Shown here: positions 47,395 through 57,665 of the stretch, one piece after another | How positions within the stretch are numbered: position 1 is the stretch's first letter | How the letters are laid out: each line of letters opens with the position of its first letter | Source: Larix kaempferi | Lineage: Eukaryota > Streptophyta > Pinopsida > Pinales > Pinaceae | NCBI GenBank assembly: GCA_027924585.1 | Contig: BSBM01000643.1 | Coordinates: 15,610,501 to 15,674,500 of the forward strand | Length of the DNA stretch: 64,000 bases | Reading direction: 5' to 3' | The notes under the pieces: model-generated | What the model saw: the letters and a program-made list of their open reading frames with translations, nothing else | Told to the model about the DNA's origin: nothing | Database searches by the model: none | Position numbers and translations under genes: made by a program

Positions 47395-48267
47395 GCGAAT
47401 GGTGACCTCTTTAATTTGCTTGAGATTGTGTTGAAAGTGTTCTCCCGCATGCATCAGAGATTCCGGTGGTCGATGAACCCACTGATCCTGTATCAATTTG
47501 AGAAAATCCTCCTCCTTCAACCAGCTAGGATTGAATTTGAATGGGCTGGGGGGTTTTTCTCTACCTCCTCGTAATTCCAGCAGGATTGGGCAGTGGTCTG
47601 AAAACCCCCCTGTCCCAACCCATTGCTTGACCACATCAACTCCCATAGCCAACACATCAGTTACCAGAAACCTATCCAGCCTCTTAGCCACCCGTTGATC
47701 CCCTGTTCTCTTATTCCTCCATGTAGGGGTAATCTTGGTAGGTTGTATGTCAAGGAGGTCCTGCCTTGCAAAGGCTTGTATGAAATAATTTGCAAGTGGA
47801 TCCGAAGCAGCCCGAGGCCCCCAAACTTCAGAAGTCCCCAGTGTAAGGTTGAGATCCCCACTCAATATCACTTCCCTTCCAGCAAAGATGTCCATACTAA
47901 ACAAAGAGTCCCAGAATCCAACCCTATTTAGATAGGGCCCATAGATATTGAGGACTGTGATCCTCCTCCCCATCGATGCATCCCAAACTTCCAATCCAAT
48001 ACCAGAGGGAATGCCCCAAGAGCAATCATATCTGCAGCTTTTCATCTTCCACCCTGTGGCCAGCCCTCCAGAGCGTCCACGAGCATCCACACCAACAAAC
48101 TTCCAACCAGGTAGCAATATTTCCAATGCCCTAACAACCTCCTCACTGCCACCCAAAGTTTCTTGTAACAGTATGACATCCGGTTGATTTAAATCCACCA
48201 ACCTCCGAAGTGACGATTTTTTAATGGGACTCGCCAACCCACGACAGTTGAAAGACAATAATTTCAT
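47390..48267 (-). CDS. LINE H ORF2, endonuclease part
   Basis: 291 codons starting MKLLSFNCRGLASPIKKSSL at 48267. The APE-type endonuclease signatures are in order: NCRGL, LLQETLGGSE, RSGGLATGW, GDLNLTLGTSEVWGP, KRLDRFLV and FSDHCPILL (the DH catalytic pair). A TAG at 47392-47394 ends it, but the same frame continues at once as ASEKRGKDEQKLRDAE into the RT part, so only one base stands between this and an intact ORF2. The start overlaps the ORF1 stop as ATGA. Confidence 0.9.
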
Positions 48268-50153
48268 ATGAAACCCCCTTCCTGGGTTTTCGATGCTCTA
48301 AGTGCCCATTCGATAGAGGATTGTGTACCCATAACAAGATCAACTTTTGCCCTCTCTTGAGCTATTGACAAATGAGATTTTTGGCCCCGCCCTTTCCCCC
48401 CAACACTAACAGCCATTTCAGCAAGTCCCTTACCCCCCGAGCCATCAGCAGTGATCATCCTGTTTCGGAGAGCATATCGGATACTACGTCCAGTGCTGGG
48501 AGAGTGTTTAGCAGAAACAATGGACGGTGTGTATACACTATCCGGAACAGTACAAGGAGCAACAGGACAAATAGCAGATCGAACCGGAGAAGTTGTCCCA
48601 AGACAATCCTCCCCCAAAACAATAGGGTCATTAATTAAAGAAACAGCAGAGGTTAAATGAAACAAACCCAAGTTGTTCGAAGATGAGCCCCGGCGGATAG
48701 TTAACTGCTCCTGGAGCTTCCTGGAGGCTGCTCGCGTCAATGGTGTCGTGGTACCCATATTTGCCCCTGCTTCATCGGTTTCCATGTTCCCAGGAACATC
48801 CAACCCATTGTTCACCATTGTTGCTGAATGTTCCTTGGATCCCGGCTGCCCACTCAATGCATCGGGTACCACCGGAGATTCTGCCCAATTGCCAAGTGGA
48901 GGCTCGATAGTATCATCTCCCATCGCCGATGTGTGCACCACCTTCTCTGTGCAATCAGCAGCTGCTGCCATAACCTTCGGTCTGCTACCCCTAAATGAAA
49001 ACGGGCAACAGGAAACCAAGTGTCCAAAAGTGTGACAGCGGTGGCACCTAAACGGCACATCCACATAGTCCAGTATTTGAACGAATGCCCCATCCTTCGT
49101 TTGTACATTGATCTCAGCTGTTAATCCCAGTCGAAGATCAATGTTAACCAGAATCTTTGCCACTGTGTAAATGCCTGTTTCAATATGGGAATAATCAGAG
49201 CATACATAGTCTCCAAGGTAGTTCCCAATCGCTGCAAACCGTGTTTCATTCCATAGGTGCATGGGAAACCCAGGAAGCTTCACCCATAACGGTTCTTTGT
49301 CAATTTTCTCCTGTTTGGAATCGAAGAAAGGAGACCAACGTTTCAGGATAATAGGTACGCCCAACATTGACCAATGTCGGCGTAAGACAACATCAACCTC
49401 CCCAATATTCGACAGGATGAAGGAGAACCATCCTTTCGTTAAAACCCGAACAATAGGTGCAGTAGCCATGATATCTTTCCACTGCTCGGCTGCCCATCGC
49501 TGGAGAGAACCTTGTCCAAGTCTTTTACCACGGACATGTCCAACCACTGCAATTTTTGAGAAATCTTCAGCCTCCTCAATCGATATATCCACACCCAGCA
49601 CAAGCTTATCCTTCCGCTTCCGTTCCTTGACCTTGTTAGCAGTGTTTTTGTGTAATTCTGCCTTCGTAGAAATCCCTACACGAGGAGCTAGCATGGATGC
49701 ATCTCCACCACCAGTAACTCCCGCTATGTGTCCACTGGAAGAGGAACCCAATCCTCCCCTACCCTGTCCCCTGTCATCAGAATCACCAGATTCCACAGAC
49801 CTAGCCAAATCCCCAGCTGATAACACACCACCACCCAGGTCCTTCCTCCGTCTGCCACTTCTAGTCATTGTATCAATCCCCTCCACACCTAATGTATCCG
49901 AGCAGGTTGGGAAGTTTGTGAAATTCCCCAATCGTGGTTGTAGTGTCCGTCCTAACAGGTCCGCCAAGTCAGGCCGTTCATCCGCTGGCCCAGGAAAGAA
50001 CCCTGTCCCCCTGCCAGTCAAGAGTGATCCTGCCCTCGACCCAGAAGCCGCAGCAGTGATTGTTCCAAGATCGAAAATCCCTCTGGCACATTCTCCATCC
50101 GAGGTGTAGTCCACCTCCTGCTCATAACTGCTTACCATATCGCCCCAGATCAA
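48264..50153 (-). CDS. LINE H ORF1 protein (RNA-binding, zinc knuckle)
   Basis: An open frame of 629 codons. Residues 1-180 are low-complexity and Gly/Ser-rich. About 210-320 is a DUF4283-like domain (QRWAAEQWKDIMATAPIV, FSFILSNIGEVDVVLRRHW, PLWVKLPGFPMHLW). A zinc knuckle CHRCHTFGHLVSCC (C-x2-C-x4-H-x4-C) lies near residue 370. The C-terminal half is variable and Ser/Gly-rich. In plant L1 elements this protein binds the element RNA. The TGA overlaps the ORF2 ATG by four bases. The complete frame in an old genome suggests a fairly recent insertion. Confidence 0.92.
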   Translation of the reverse strand: MIWGDMVSSYEQEVDYTSDGECARGIFDLGTITAAASGSRAGSLLTGRGTGFFPGPADERPDLADLLGRTLQPRLGNFTNFPTCSDTLGVEGIDTMTRSGRRRKDLGGGVLSAGDLARSVESGDSDDRGQGRGGLGSSSSGHIAGVTGGGDASMLAPRVGISTKAELHKNTANKVKERKRKDKLVLGVDISIEEAEDFSKIAVVGHVRGKRLGQGSLQRWAAEQWKDIMATAPIVRVLTKGWFSFILSNIGEVDVVLRRHWSMLGVPIILKRWSPFFDSKQEKIDKEPLWVKLPGFPMHLWNETRFAAIGNYLGDYVCSDYSHIETGIYTVAKILVNIDLRLGLTAEINVQTKDGAFVQILDYVDVPFRCHRCHTFGHLVSCCPFSFRGSRPKVMAAAADCTEKVVHTSAMGDDTIEPPLGNWAESPVVPDALSGQPGSKEHSATMVNNGLDVPGNMETDEAGANMGTTTPLTRAASRKLQEQLTIRRGSSSNNLGLFHLTSAVSLINDPIVLGEDCLGTTSPVRSAICPVAPCTVPDSVYTPSIVSAKHSPSTGRSIRYALRNRMITADGSGGKGLAEMAVSVGGKGRGQKSHLSIAQERAKVDLVMGTQSSIEWALRASKTQEGGFI

Positions 50154-50876
50154 CAGGGCAGATATAATAGAATCCCCAGAGCCCTATCCCCAACCCAATC
50201 AGCACCGGATCGACCTCAGCAAGGTTTCTCCCTCTGCTATCCCCGTCAGTATTCCATCCAGCTCCAAATATCAGTCAATGATCAGCAATGCCAGCGGATT
50301 GTATGCCCAGGTCTTCAGAAAGGAACCCTGTAAGTCATTCTGCACGTTCTCCACACTCATATCCTGTAAATCGATCAGCTACCGTAATCTTGGAGCTCGC
50401 CTTTCATCTGTCCAGTGTCTGGGCGATAATGAAGGAGATCGGCTGGCCTACGCAGTATCTTGGCTCTTTATTTCACCACAGCATCTGCCTGATTCCAGCG
50501 CACTCAGGATCCCTCCAATAGCATTGCCAACATACTCCTTCGATACGCATTCTTGGAGCCCATTTCTCATCCTCGATCCAGTGGAGTGTCCCCAGCCAAT
50601 CTTCAGCTATCCCAAAAGAAGTTCCAAATATCTATTCCTGCACCAATAATACTATGGATCTCAGAAGTCCTGCTCTTCAAATGTTGAATCGATGATACCT
50701 CCCACGCACCCACTCCTCAAGAGCTCCAAAAAAAACCTAGAGATCAGTTTCAGAGGATCACGTCTCTCCAGCTCAAAGTTCCTGCACTGTAACCCTTCTC
50801 GGCCACTCTCAGCTCAGAATCAGTTCTTGGAGCGATTTTTCAAACCTCCACTAGGTTCCATGTTCCGACATGTCCA
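50154..50876 (-). promoter_or_regulatory. LINE H 5' UTR (probable internal promoter)
   Basis: 723 bp from the 13-bp duplication to the ORF1 start, relatively GC-rich for this window and free of long frames. L1 elements carry an internal promoter here. No motif can be named from sequence alone. Confidence 0.55.
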
Positions 50877-50924
50877 CCAACAAACTTCTATAGAATGTAG
50901 TCACTATCATTAATTAACCTCAAG

Positions 50925-51300
50925 TGCCTAAAATAACCCATACATACCATAACCTATAACCCCTATTACCCTCACTACTAACCATTATAACCCCAAATTG
51001 ATAACCCTTATAACCACTAAATCTTATAACTCATAATCCCAAATCCCAAATCCCCAACCCATGACTTATATAACCATTAACCTACATTCTAAATCCTTAC
51101 TCCCAAGCCCTTACCACTATAAACTATAGTTAATGACTATGATAACCCATAATCCTTAACCCTTATAACCCAATAAACCCAATCTCATGACCCTTATAAC
51201 CCTTATCCCCATAATGCCTAACCCTTGTCACCCTTGATAAATAATAATAATTTTAATACCTAACATCTATAACACTCAATACCTAACTCATTAAAAAAAA
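50925..51300. repeat. Degenerate ACCCTTATA-type repeats
   Basis: About 370 bp dominated by CCCTTATAAC, ATAACCC, TAACCCTTA and CCCAAATCC, with no constant period. It resembles a decayed plant telomere (CCCTAAA) array but no perfect CCCTAAA tandem is present, so AT/CCC-rich simple sequence is equally possible. Confidence 0.55.
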
Positions 51301-51355
51301 TTGTGAAAATTATGGACAATAACTACTATATCCCTTATCCCTTGAAAATACTAAC

Positions 51356-51503
51356 CACTAGAAAAATGTCTTACAAACGACGCTTGAGAGACACCTACGC
51401 AAAATTCTGACTAGGGTATTGACATTTAATCAAACTTCGATACCACAATTTGAACGTTGATTAGGTGTTGCTTAACCGACATTTGCAAGACATTTTTCTT
51501 GTA
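51356..51503. mobile_element. Putative CACTA-type MITE
   Basis: A non-coding stretch of about 148 bp bounded by imperfect inverted repeats: the left end CACTAGAAAAATGTCTTACA pairs with the right end, whose complement is TACAAGAAAAATGTCTTGCA. Arms agree at about 20 of 25 positions. Plant CACTA termini commonly read CACTACAAGAAAA. The right end lacks the outer CAC, so it is worn. No transposase is encoded. Confidence 0.5.
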
Positions 51504-51639
51504 TTTCAATATGACCACTTTAAATACCCCATCAATAATTGCATTTATGTTTAATTTATGATGGTTTGAAGATTTAGATTTTTTCTCTAATGTTTTCTCT
51601 GGCATGTGCATATTCAATTCATGTTAAAATCGATCGTAC

Positions 51640-52045
51640 AATGACGATGATGATGATGATGATGACAAAGATGATGATGTTGATGTTGATGATGACATCG
51701 ATGTCAAAGGTGATGATGTTGATGACGACGATGACGATGAGAATGTGATGGTGATGATGACGATGACGACGACGATAATGATGTTATTGATGTCGATGAA
51801 AAATTTGTTGAAAACGATGATGATGTTGATGATGAAGATGATGACGATGACTATGATGATGATGATGGTGATGGTGATGATGATGATGATGATGATGACG
51901 ACAAAGATGATGGTGATGATGATGATGACATTGGAAATGATGATGATGATGACGATGACGACGATGATGATGGTGATGATGACGATGACGATGATTGATG
52001 GAAACAATGATGATGATGATGAATATGTTGATGATGACGATATTC
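51640..52045. repeat. GAT/GAC trinucleotide microsatellite
   Basis: About 400 bp of GATGATGAC-type triplets with interruptions. All six frames stay open across parts of it, giving spurious Asp/Met/His/Ile-rich readings. Confidence 0.9.
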
Positions 52046-52134
52046 CACACTAGCTCATCCAATTCAGGCTGGAGCCTAATGAGGGATCAATGCAGGAAGA
52101 TGATATAATTTTCCCACTCTTGAGCCAAAGCATT

Positions 52135-52716
52135 TGATGCTAGAATATTGAGAATATGAGTAAATCATACAACAATACAAAACATGCATAGCATGAACTA
52201 TTCTAGCCTTCTATCTAACCAAACAACAAAGAACATGAATAAAAATGGATATAAGAGAATAGACAAGAGAACACCAACTATATGTGGTAAAACCCCAAAT
52301 GAGGAAACATCTATGGGAAGGGAAAAATCTTCTTATTCCTCAAAATATCTCGAACATTACAACTTGATCTCCACTCCATATATGCTATCCTAGAGTATTA
52401 AAAATATGCACAATGATATAATGCTTTTCAACATGATTTGATGTGTTTGCGCAAAGGATCCCCCTCACCTCTATTATATACTGAGAGGTATAGAAGAATA
52501 ACATCCCTCTTTTACATGTGGGATCAATGATTTTCCACCTCTTTATATAATGAATGGTAAAATGAGTATTTTTCTCCATTATAAAGTGGGATAACTCAAT
52601 ATTATAATATTAAGACTTATTTTGTTTGATTTTGCCTTCCAATACTAGTTATGACATCTTACAACATCAAATAGACATCAATACATATGTAATTATTTAA
52701 ATTACACATTCCAACA
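52135..52716 (-). repeat. Copia G 3' LTR
   Basis: Element-strand start TGTTGGAATGTGTAATT at 52716, preceded by TTAAGGGGGAG, a polypurine tract (52717-52727). The far end is placed at a TG near 52135 and is tentative. Confidence 0.6.
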
Positions 52717-52727
52717 CTCCCCCTTAA
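52717..52727 (-). other. Copia G polypurine tract
   Basis: TTAAGGGGGAG on the minus strand next to the LTR start. Confidence 0.8.
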
Positions 52728-52789
52728 TGGTGAATGGAAGAACAACACATAGAAGGAGGAAGATGTCATTACATCAACTATCCCCCTTG

Positions 52790-54158
52790 ACGACAACTTC
52801 CTACATTCCCAACAAAGTGTGAAGATACACAAATTTTGCCTTTATCGTCAATTTGGTGAAGATATCAGCTACTTGCTTTTCTGTGGTATAATACTCCAAA
52901 CAAATAACACCATTCACAAAAAGATCTCGAATGTAATGAGTATCTAAGTCAATGTGTTTATTTTTGGAGTGAGGTACTGAATTGTATGCAAGCTGAATTA
53001 CACTCTGATTGTTGCATCTCAACTTAATAGGGGACTTATGTACTAGACCAAACTCTATCAGAACATGCTAGATCCACACTGCTTCTTTAGTTGATTCCTT
53101 AGCTTCCTTGTACTCTGCTTCACAAGAAGAAAGAGTTCTTACTAGACCATGAAATTGGAATTGAACCAAGCTAAAAGATATATCCTATAGTAGATATTCT
53201 ATCCGAGGTATCCCTTTCCCAATAGAATTTTTATAACCAAGGAGTGAGACCGTAGCCCTACTAGAATAGAACATACCATAATGCAATGTCCCATGTAAAT
53301 ATTTGAGATTCCTCTTTGTTATTTTCCAATGAATATGATGAGGCTTTTGTATAAACCTCAAAAAAATGATGACTACAAAAGATATATCTAGTCTGTTGTG
53401 TGTCAAATATATCAAACTTCCCACAAGCTAACAATACAATGTCACATCGACAAGAGGAGTATCATAATCAACAATTAACTTTACACCAGATTGAAATGGT
53501 GTAGGTGATGGCTTACAATCACTCATACAAAATCAAGCTATCAAATCTGTCGCATACTTAGGTTGATAGAGTAAAATACCATCTTCCATATGACAAAACT
53601 ATAGACCCACAAAATAATGTAATAGGCCTAAATTGGCCATTTCAAATTCACTTTTAAGATTATGCTTCATTTCTTGTATCAATATAAGTTGGATTCCAGT
53701 AATAATAAAATCATCCACATAAAGTAAAATTATGAGAAGATCATCATAAAAGTGCTTGACATACAAATTTGGATCACATTCACACCACTTAAAGCCATTC
53801 TTGAAATAAGCATCAACCTTTTGATACCAAGATCTAGTTGCTTGCTTAAGACCATATAAATACTTGTTCAATTTGCATACAAAACTTGAAGTTTCAACAA
53901 TAATAAATCCAAGTGGTTGTTGCATATAATATCACCATTGAAAAATGTACTCTTGACATCCATTTGGTGTATTTCCTATTGATAGAATGCATCAAGTGAA
54001 AGAATAGTTCTTATTGTGTTCATTTTAGCAACAAGAGCAAAAGTTTTAGTATAATATATACCTTGTGTTCCTATTGAAAGAATCCTTTTCCTACTAACCG
54101 ATATTTATGTTTTGTAATATTTCCATCTACAATAAACTTTGTTTTATATATCCACTTA
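52790..54158 (-). pseudogene. Copia G reverse transcriptase and RNase H
   Basis: RT: HQMDVKSTFFNGDI near 53960 (after a frame break), MQQPLGFIIVETSSFVCKL, YGLKQATRSWYQKVD and YVDDFIITG near 53710. Connection: MGSLIYLTHNRLDISFV near 53420 and LKYLHGTLHYGMFY. RNase H end: CNNQSVIQLAYNSVPHSKNK, HYIRDLFVNGVI and ADIFTKLTIKAKF near 52870. Several stops and frameshifts occur. Block spelling differs from copias A to D. Confidence 0.85.
54154..54158. repeat. Target-site duplication of gypsy F (ACTTA)
   Basis: ACTTA at 54154-54158 and again at 63561-63565, directly outside both LTRs. It is an exact match. Confidence 0.92.
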
Positions 54159-56476
54159 TGTCACGTCCCCAACCACCTCAGTTCCCTTTAGAGGTGATGG
54201 GAGACAACCTGCTATTTTTTTTTCTTCAAACTACCATTAATCTGCAAAAACATTCCCAGTCCGTAGTCCGCAATCTGCAATCCGCAATCCGCAGTGTGAA
54301 ACTTGAAAAGGAGGAACCACTAAATTAGAGTTTCGCCAAAAAATCCCTCCGACTTCCGCAATCGCAATCTACCTTGCGGATTCGGAAGACAGAACCACAA
54401 ATTCCAACCCTCTGAAAATTTCCCCTTCCGACTTACGCAATCCGCAATGTGGAACTCGGAAATCGGAACGCCAATTCCATTACTGCAAAAACTTCATTCC
54501 CGACTTCCGCAATCTGCAATCCACCTTGTGGAACTCAAAAATGTGGAAGGCCTAATTCTCATCTCCAACGAAATCTTCTTTCCAACTTCCGCAATCCGCA
54601 ATCCGCCTTGCGGAACTTGAAAATGCGGAAGCACCATTCCACAACTCTAGAAAAACACCCTTCCAACTTCCACAATCCGCAATCTGGTTTCGAAACTCAA
54701 AAATCGGAATCACAATTTTACAACTTCCGGAAAAACACCCTTCCGACTTCCGCAATCCGCATTGCGGGTTTAGAAATGCGAAGTCCCACTACACAACTTC
54801 TCTGGCTGATAATTTTTTCATCCTAAATCCAATTTGGACAAGTCTAGCACAGTTGGAAATCTCTTGATGAGCTCTATGCAACTGCATGATCTTCATCCAG
54901 ATCTGAGAAATCTAATCCTTCCCCTCTTCCAACTCAAAATGTGTCCCAAATCCTTATCAATGCCTCTTTTCCTCCTTGTAAGGGCTCTTACAATACTCTG
55001 CCATGGTTTGTTCCTTTAGCTAGTCGACAGAAGGACCATGAACAAAAAAAGGGAAGGATTCCCAATCATCCCCCATACCCAAGTGATGAAACACAACCAA
55101 CTAAAGGTGCATGAAATGCATAATAAACATACGCAGTGGAAAATAAGTTTGTTTTAATTCATCTACCACATGCAAGTATAACAACATATTTAACACAAGC
55201 AGATGGTAAAGCCATGACACATAAATATGCCTCATACTCAGGCTTATACACAAACATCTTGTTGGCTAATTCATGTACTCATTTCATTCACATTGACTTG
55301 AAAATAACTTATAAACACAACATGGGAAATTAACATCATTTATAACCACAGAATGGACATAATTTCAATAACAGAGAACACTTATATTTCAAATGAAATT
55401 GTTCAAGCAACTGCCTATGTGAGAGCAACATTCCACCCAACCATAGGTCTCTATCCATCTTATACTCTTTCAGCTGAGAGACCACCCCGAGCTAGGCTAT
55501 GTATCCACTAAGGAGGAACTAAACATGATCACTCACAACAATGATTCCACACAATGACCATGCTAATCCAACACACAATTGGGTTTATAAAGCATGTAAA
55601 AAAACAAAGGAGGAGGATTCTAAGCCAGTGAGCTCAACCATAGAGCTACATGCATCTCAAGCTAGCTCAAACAGCCTTGGCACCCACAATACCTTCCACA
55701 CCCAACACAAGAAAGGTCCCCTTCTCTGATATACAATCCCTCAGGCGCCCCTTTCCTCTAGTGCTCTTTAGGGTGGGCATAGAAAGATCCAAGATTCCAA
55801 ATCCATGAGACTTTAGCCTTCATTGGGTTTATCAAGCAGATCCAACCTCTATTTTTTCTTCTCTGTTCTATCTTCACTACTGTCATCCAGACTTGGATTT
55901 TCTCAGTTTCTTTTTCCAAAACCGACTCTGTCCTGTCCCTTCCTTCTCGATTGTTCCATTTTGTGTCCTTTCTTTCTCTTATGAGTTAAAAGTCCCGCCG
56001 TATTCCTCTCTCTGCATTTTTATTGAGGGTTCCCCCTTCGATTTTCCTTCCACCTTCAGTTTCTTGGGCGTTTTGGACACCCTGTCAATGTGGCTTCTTC
56101 CAGAATCGCGCCCCTTCCTTTTCCTTCACTGCTACGCTGTGTGCTCATGCAATCGATTCTTGCTGTCCATGATCCACATCCCCCTCACCTCTCCCTAGTG
56201 GATACACATGGCCCCTTCACATTGGTTTCTCCCATATCCAGTCTTTTTATTGATATTTTTATTTGTAATATTAAAATTGACATCAATTTGCAATATTCCA
56301 TGGCTTAAATAGCACATGGACAACATAAATTCAAATACTTTCCTTTTAAATAAAATCTGAGCATCCACTAGTGGGGCCTTGGCCTTGAGATCCTTGCTAG
56401 GGAAAACATACATCATATGTACACATTTATTCATATTAAAATCCAAATATCACAAGGGTCAAAATGGGGTATTACA
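54159..56476 (-). repeat. Gypsy F 3' LTR
   Basis: 2,318 bp, from TGTCACGTCCCC to the inner end TATTACA. The element-strand start is TGTAATACCCCATTTTGACC. It carries a GC-rich subrepeat array at 54255-54790 (element U5 side). Pairs with 61251-63560. Confidence 0.93.
54255..54790. repeat. Subrepeat array in the gypsy F LTR (left copy)
   Basis: About seven imperfect units of 70-85 bp with core CTTCCGCAATCCGCAATC, then CTTGCGGAACTCGGAAA. Each unit holds the inverted pair TTCCGCAA / TTGCGGAA, so it can fold into a hairpin. The array recurs in the right LTR at 61350-61870. Confidence 0.85.
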
Positions 56477-57665
56477 ATCCCCTCCCCCTTAGAACAACAC
56501 CGTCCTTGGTGTTCTCAAAAGTGAACAAAGATGGGAATGCCTCTCTCATGGCATCCTCTAGCTTCCATGTAGCCTCAGCAGGACTAAGGTTCTTCCATTT
56601 CACCTTTACATGTACAATGGCTCGGTTTCGGAGCAATGTGACCTTCCCGTTGAGGATGCGCATAGGCTCCACTTGGAACTCTCCCTCGGGTTCCACCCGT
56701 GTCACATTCCAATCAATCACATGATTAGAATCATGTACATGCTTCTTAAACAAAGAAACTTGGAAAACATTATGAGCTTTCATGTTAGTAGGAAATGCAA
56801 TTCCATATGCAACTAATCCTATCCTATCAAGGACTTCAAATGGCCCACAATATATTGGTGCCTGCTTGGAACAACTCCCCAAATTCAGGGAACTTTTCCT
56901 TGGTTTCACTCTTATATAAACATGATCCCCAATCTTGAATTCCTTATGCACCCTTTTCATATCTGCATAACTCTTCTGCCTGTCCTGAGCTGCCTTCAAT
57001 TTTTTCCTGATCTTCACAATTTCTTGTTCCATTTCCTTGATCATCTCTGGCCCAAGCACCATTCTATTCACTATACTGTCCCAATTCACCGGAGTTTTGC
57101 ATCATTTTCCATACAGTGCCTCAAATGGACTCATTCCCAATGATGCTTGATGTCCATTGTTGTATGCAAATTCTACCAAGTGTAGGTAATCCTCCCACTT
57201 GGATGTCTTATCCATCACATACATTCTCAACATGTCTTCAAGAACCTGATTCACCCTCTCAATTTGGAAATTTGTTTGAGGATGATATGCTGTACTAAAA
57301 TTCAGCTGAGTTCCTAACTCCTAAAATAACCCCTTCCAAAAATTGGATGTGAACTTTTCATCTCGATCTGAAATGATTGCCTTGGGAAATCCATGCAATC
57401 TGAATATCTCTTTCATGAAAATATTTGCCATGTCATTTGTCTTATGAGTGGACTTGACTGGGATAAAATGAGCTACCTTTGATATCTTGTACACCACTAC
57501 CATAATTGAATCATGCTGCCTCACTGTCATTGGAAAACCTGTTATGAAATCCATAGAAATTACTTCCCACTTCCATTTCGGAATAGGAAAAGGCTACAAC
57601 AACCTTGCTGGATGTTGATGTTCTTCCTTGACTTGTTGGCACTTTTGACATCTAGAAATGTATTA
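56472..57665 (-). pseudogene. Gypsy F integrase core and chromodomain-like tail
   Basis: The core (57554-57321) has MDFITGFPMTVRQHDSIMVV, VDKxSK-like YKISKVAHFIPVKST, and FPKAIISDRDEKFTSNFW with the second catalytic Asp. A stop separates the next part. The tail (57089-56472) has the GPY/F-type segment CGPFEVLDRIGLVAYGI, and near the end VHVKVKWKNLSPAEATWKLE, which fits a chromodomain (KWKnls..eATWe). Chromoviral tails guide insertion to chromatin. Several stops break the frame, so it is inactive. Confidence 0.87.
56477..56492 (-). other. Gypsy F polypurine tract
   Basis: The element strand reads TAAGGGGGAGGGGAT directly before the 3' LTR start TGTAATACC. Confidence 0.9.

Larger units (their letters stand above)
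43491..50876 (-). mobile_element. LINE H: full-length L1-type retrotransposon
   Basis: 7,386 bp on the minus strand between 13-bp target duplications. Order: 5' UTR (50876-50154), ORF1 (50153-48264), ORF2 with endonuclease, RT, zf-RVT and RNase H (48267-44101), 3' UTR with short repeats, and an A-tail. ORF1 is fully open. ORF2 is one frame of 1,389 codons broken by a single TAG at about 47392. It is the least damaged element in the window. Confidence 0.95.

Noticed and set aside
49261-50109. 282-codon open frame on the plus strand
   Set aside because: It is the antisense shadow of the GC-rich LINE H ORF1. It has no family match and no start context.
51745-52062. Asp/Met- and His/Ser/Ile-rich frames
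   Set aside because: They are translations of the GAT/GAC microsatellite and open in all frames, so they carry no coding signal.
55893-56308. Signal-peptide-like Phe/Leu-rich frames in the gypsy F LTR
   Set aside because: They lie in LTR sequence, and the right LTR copy (62930-63300) does not keep the frame.
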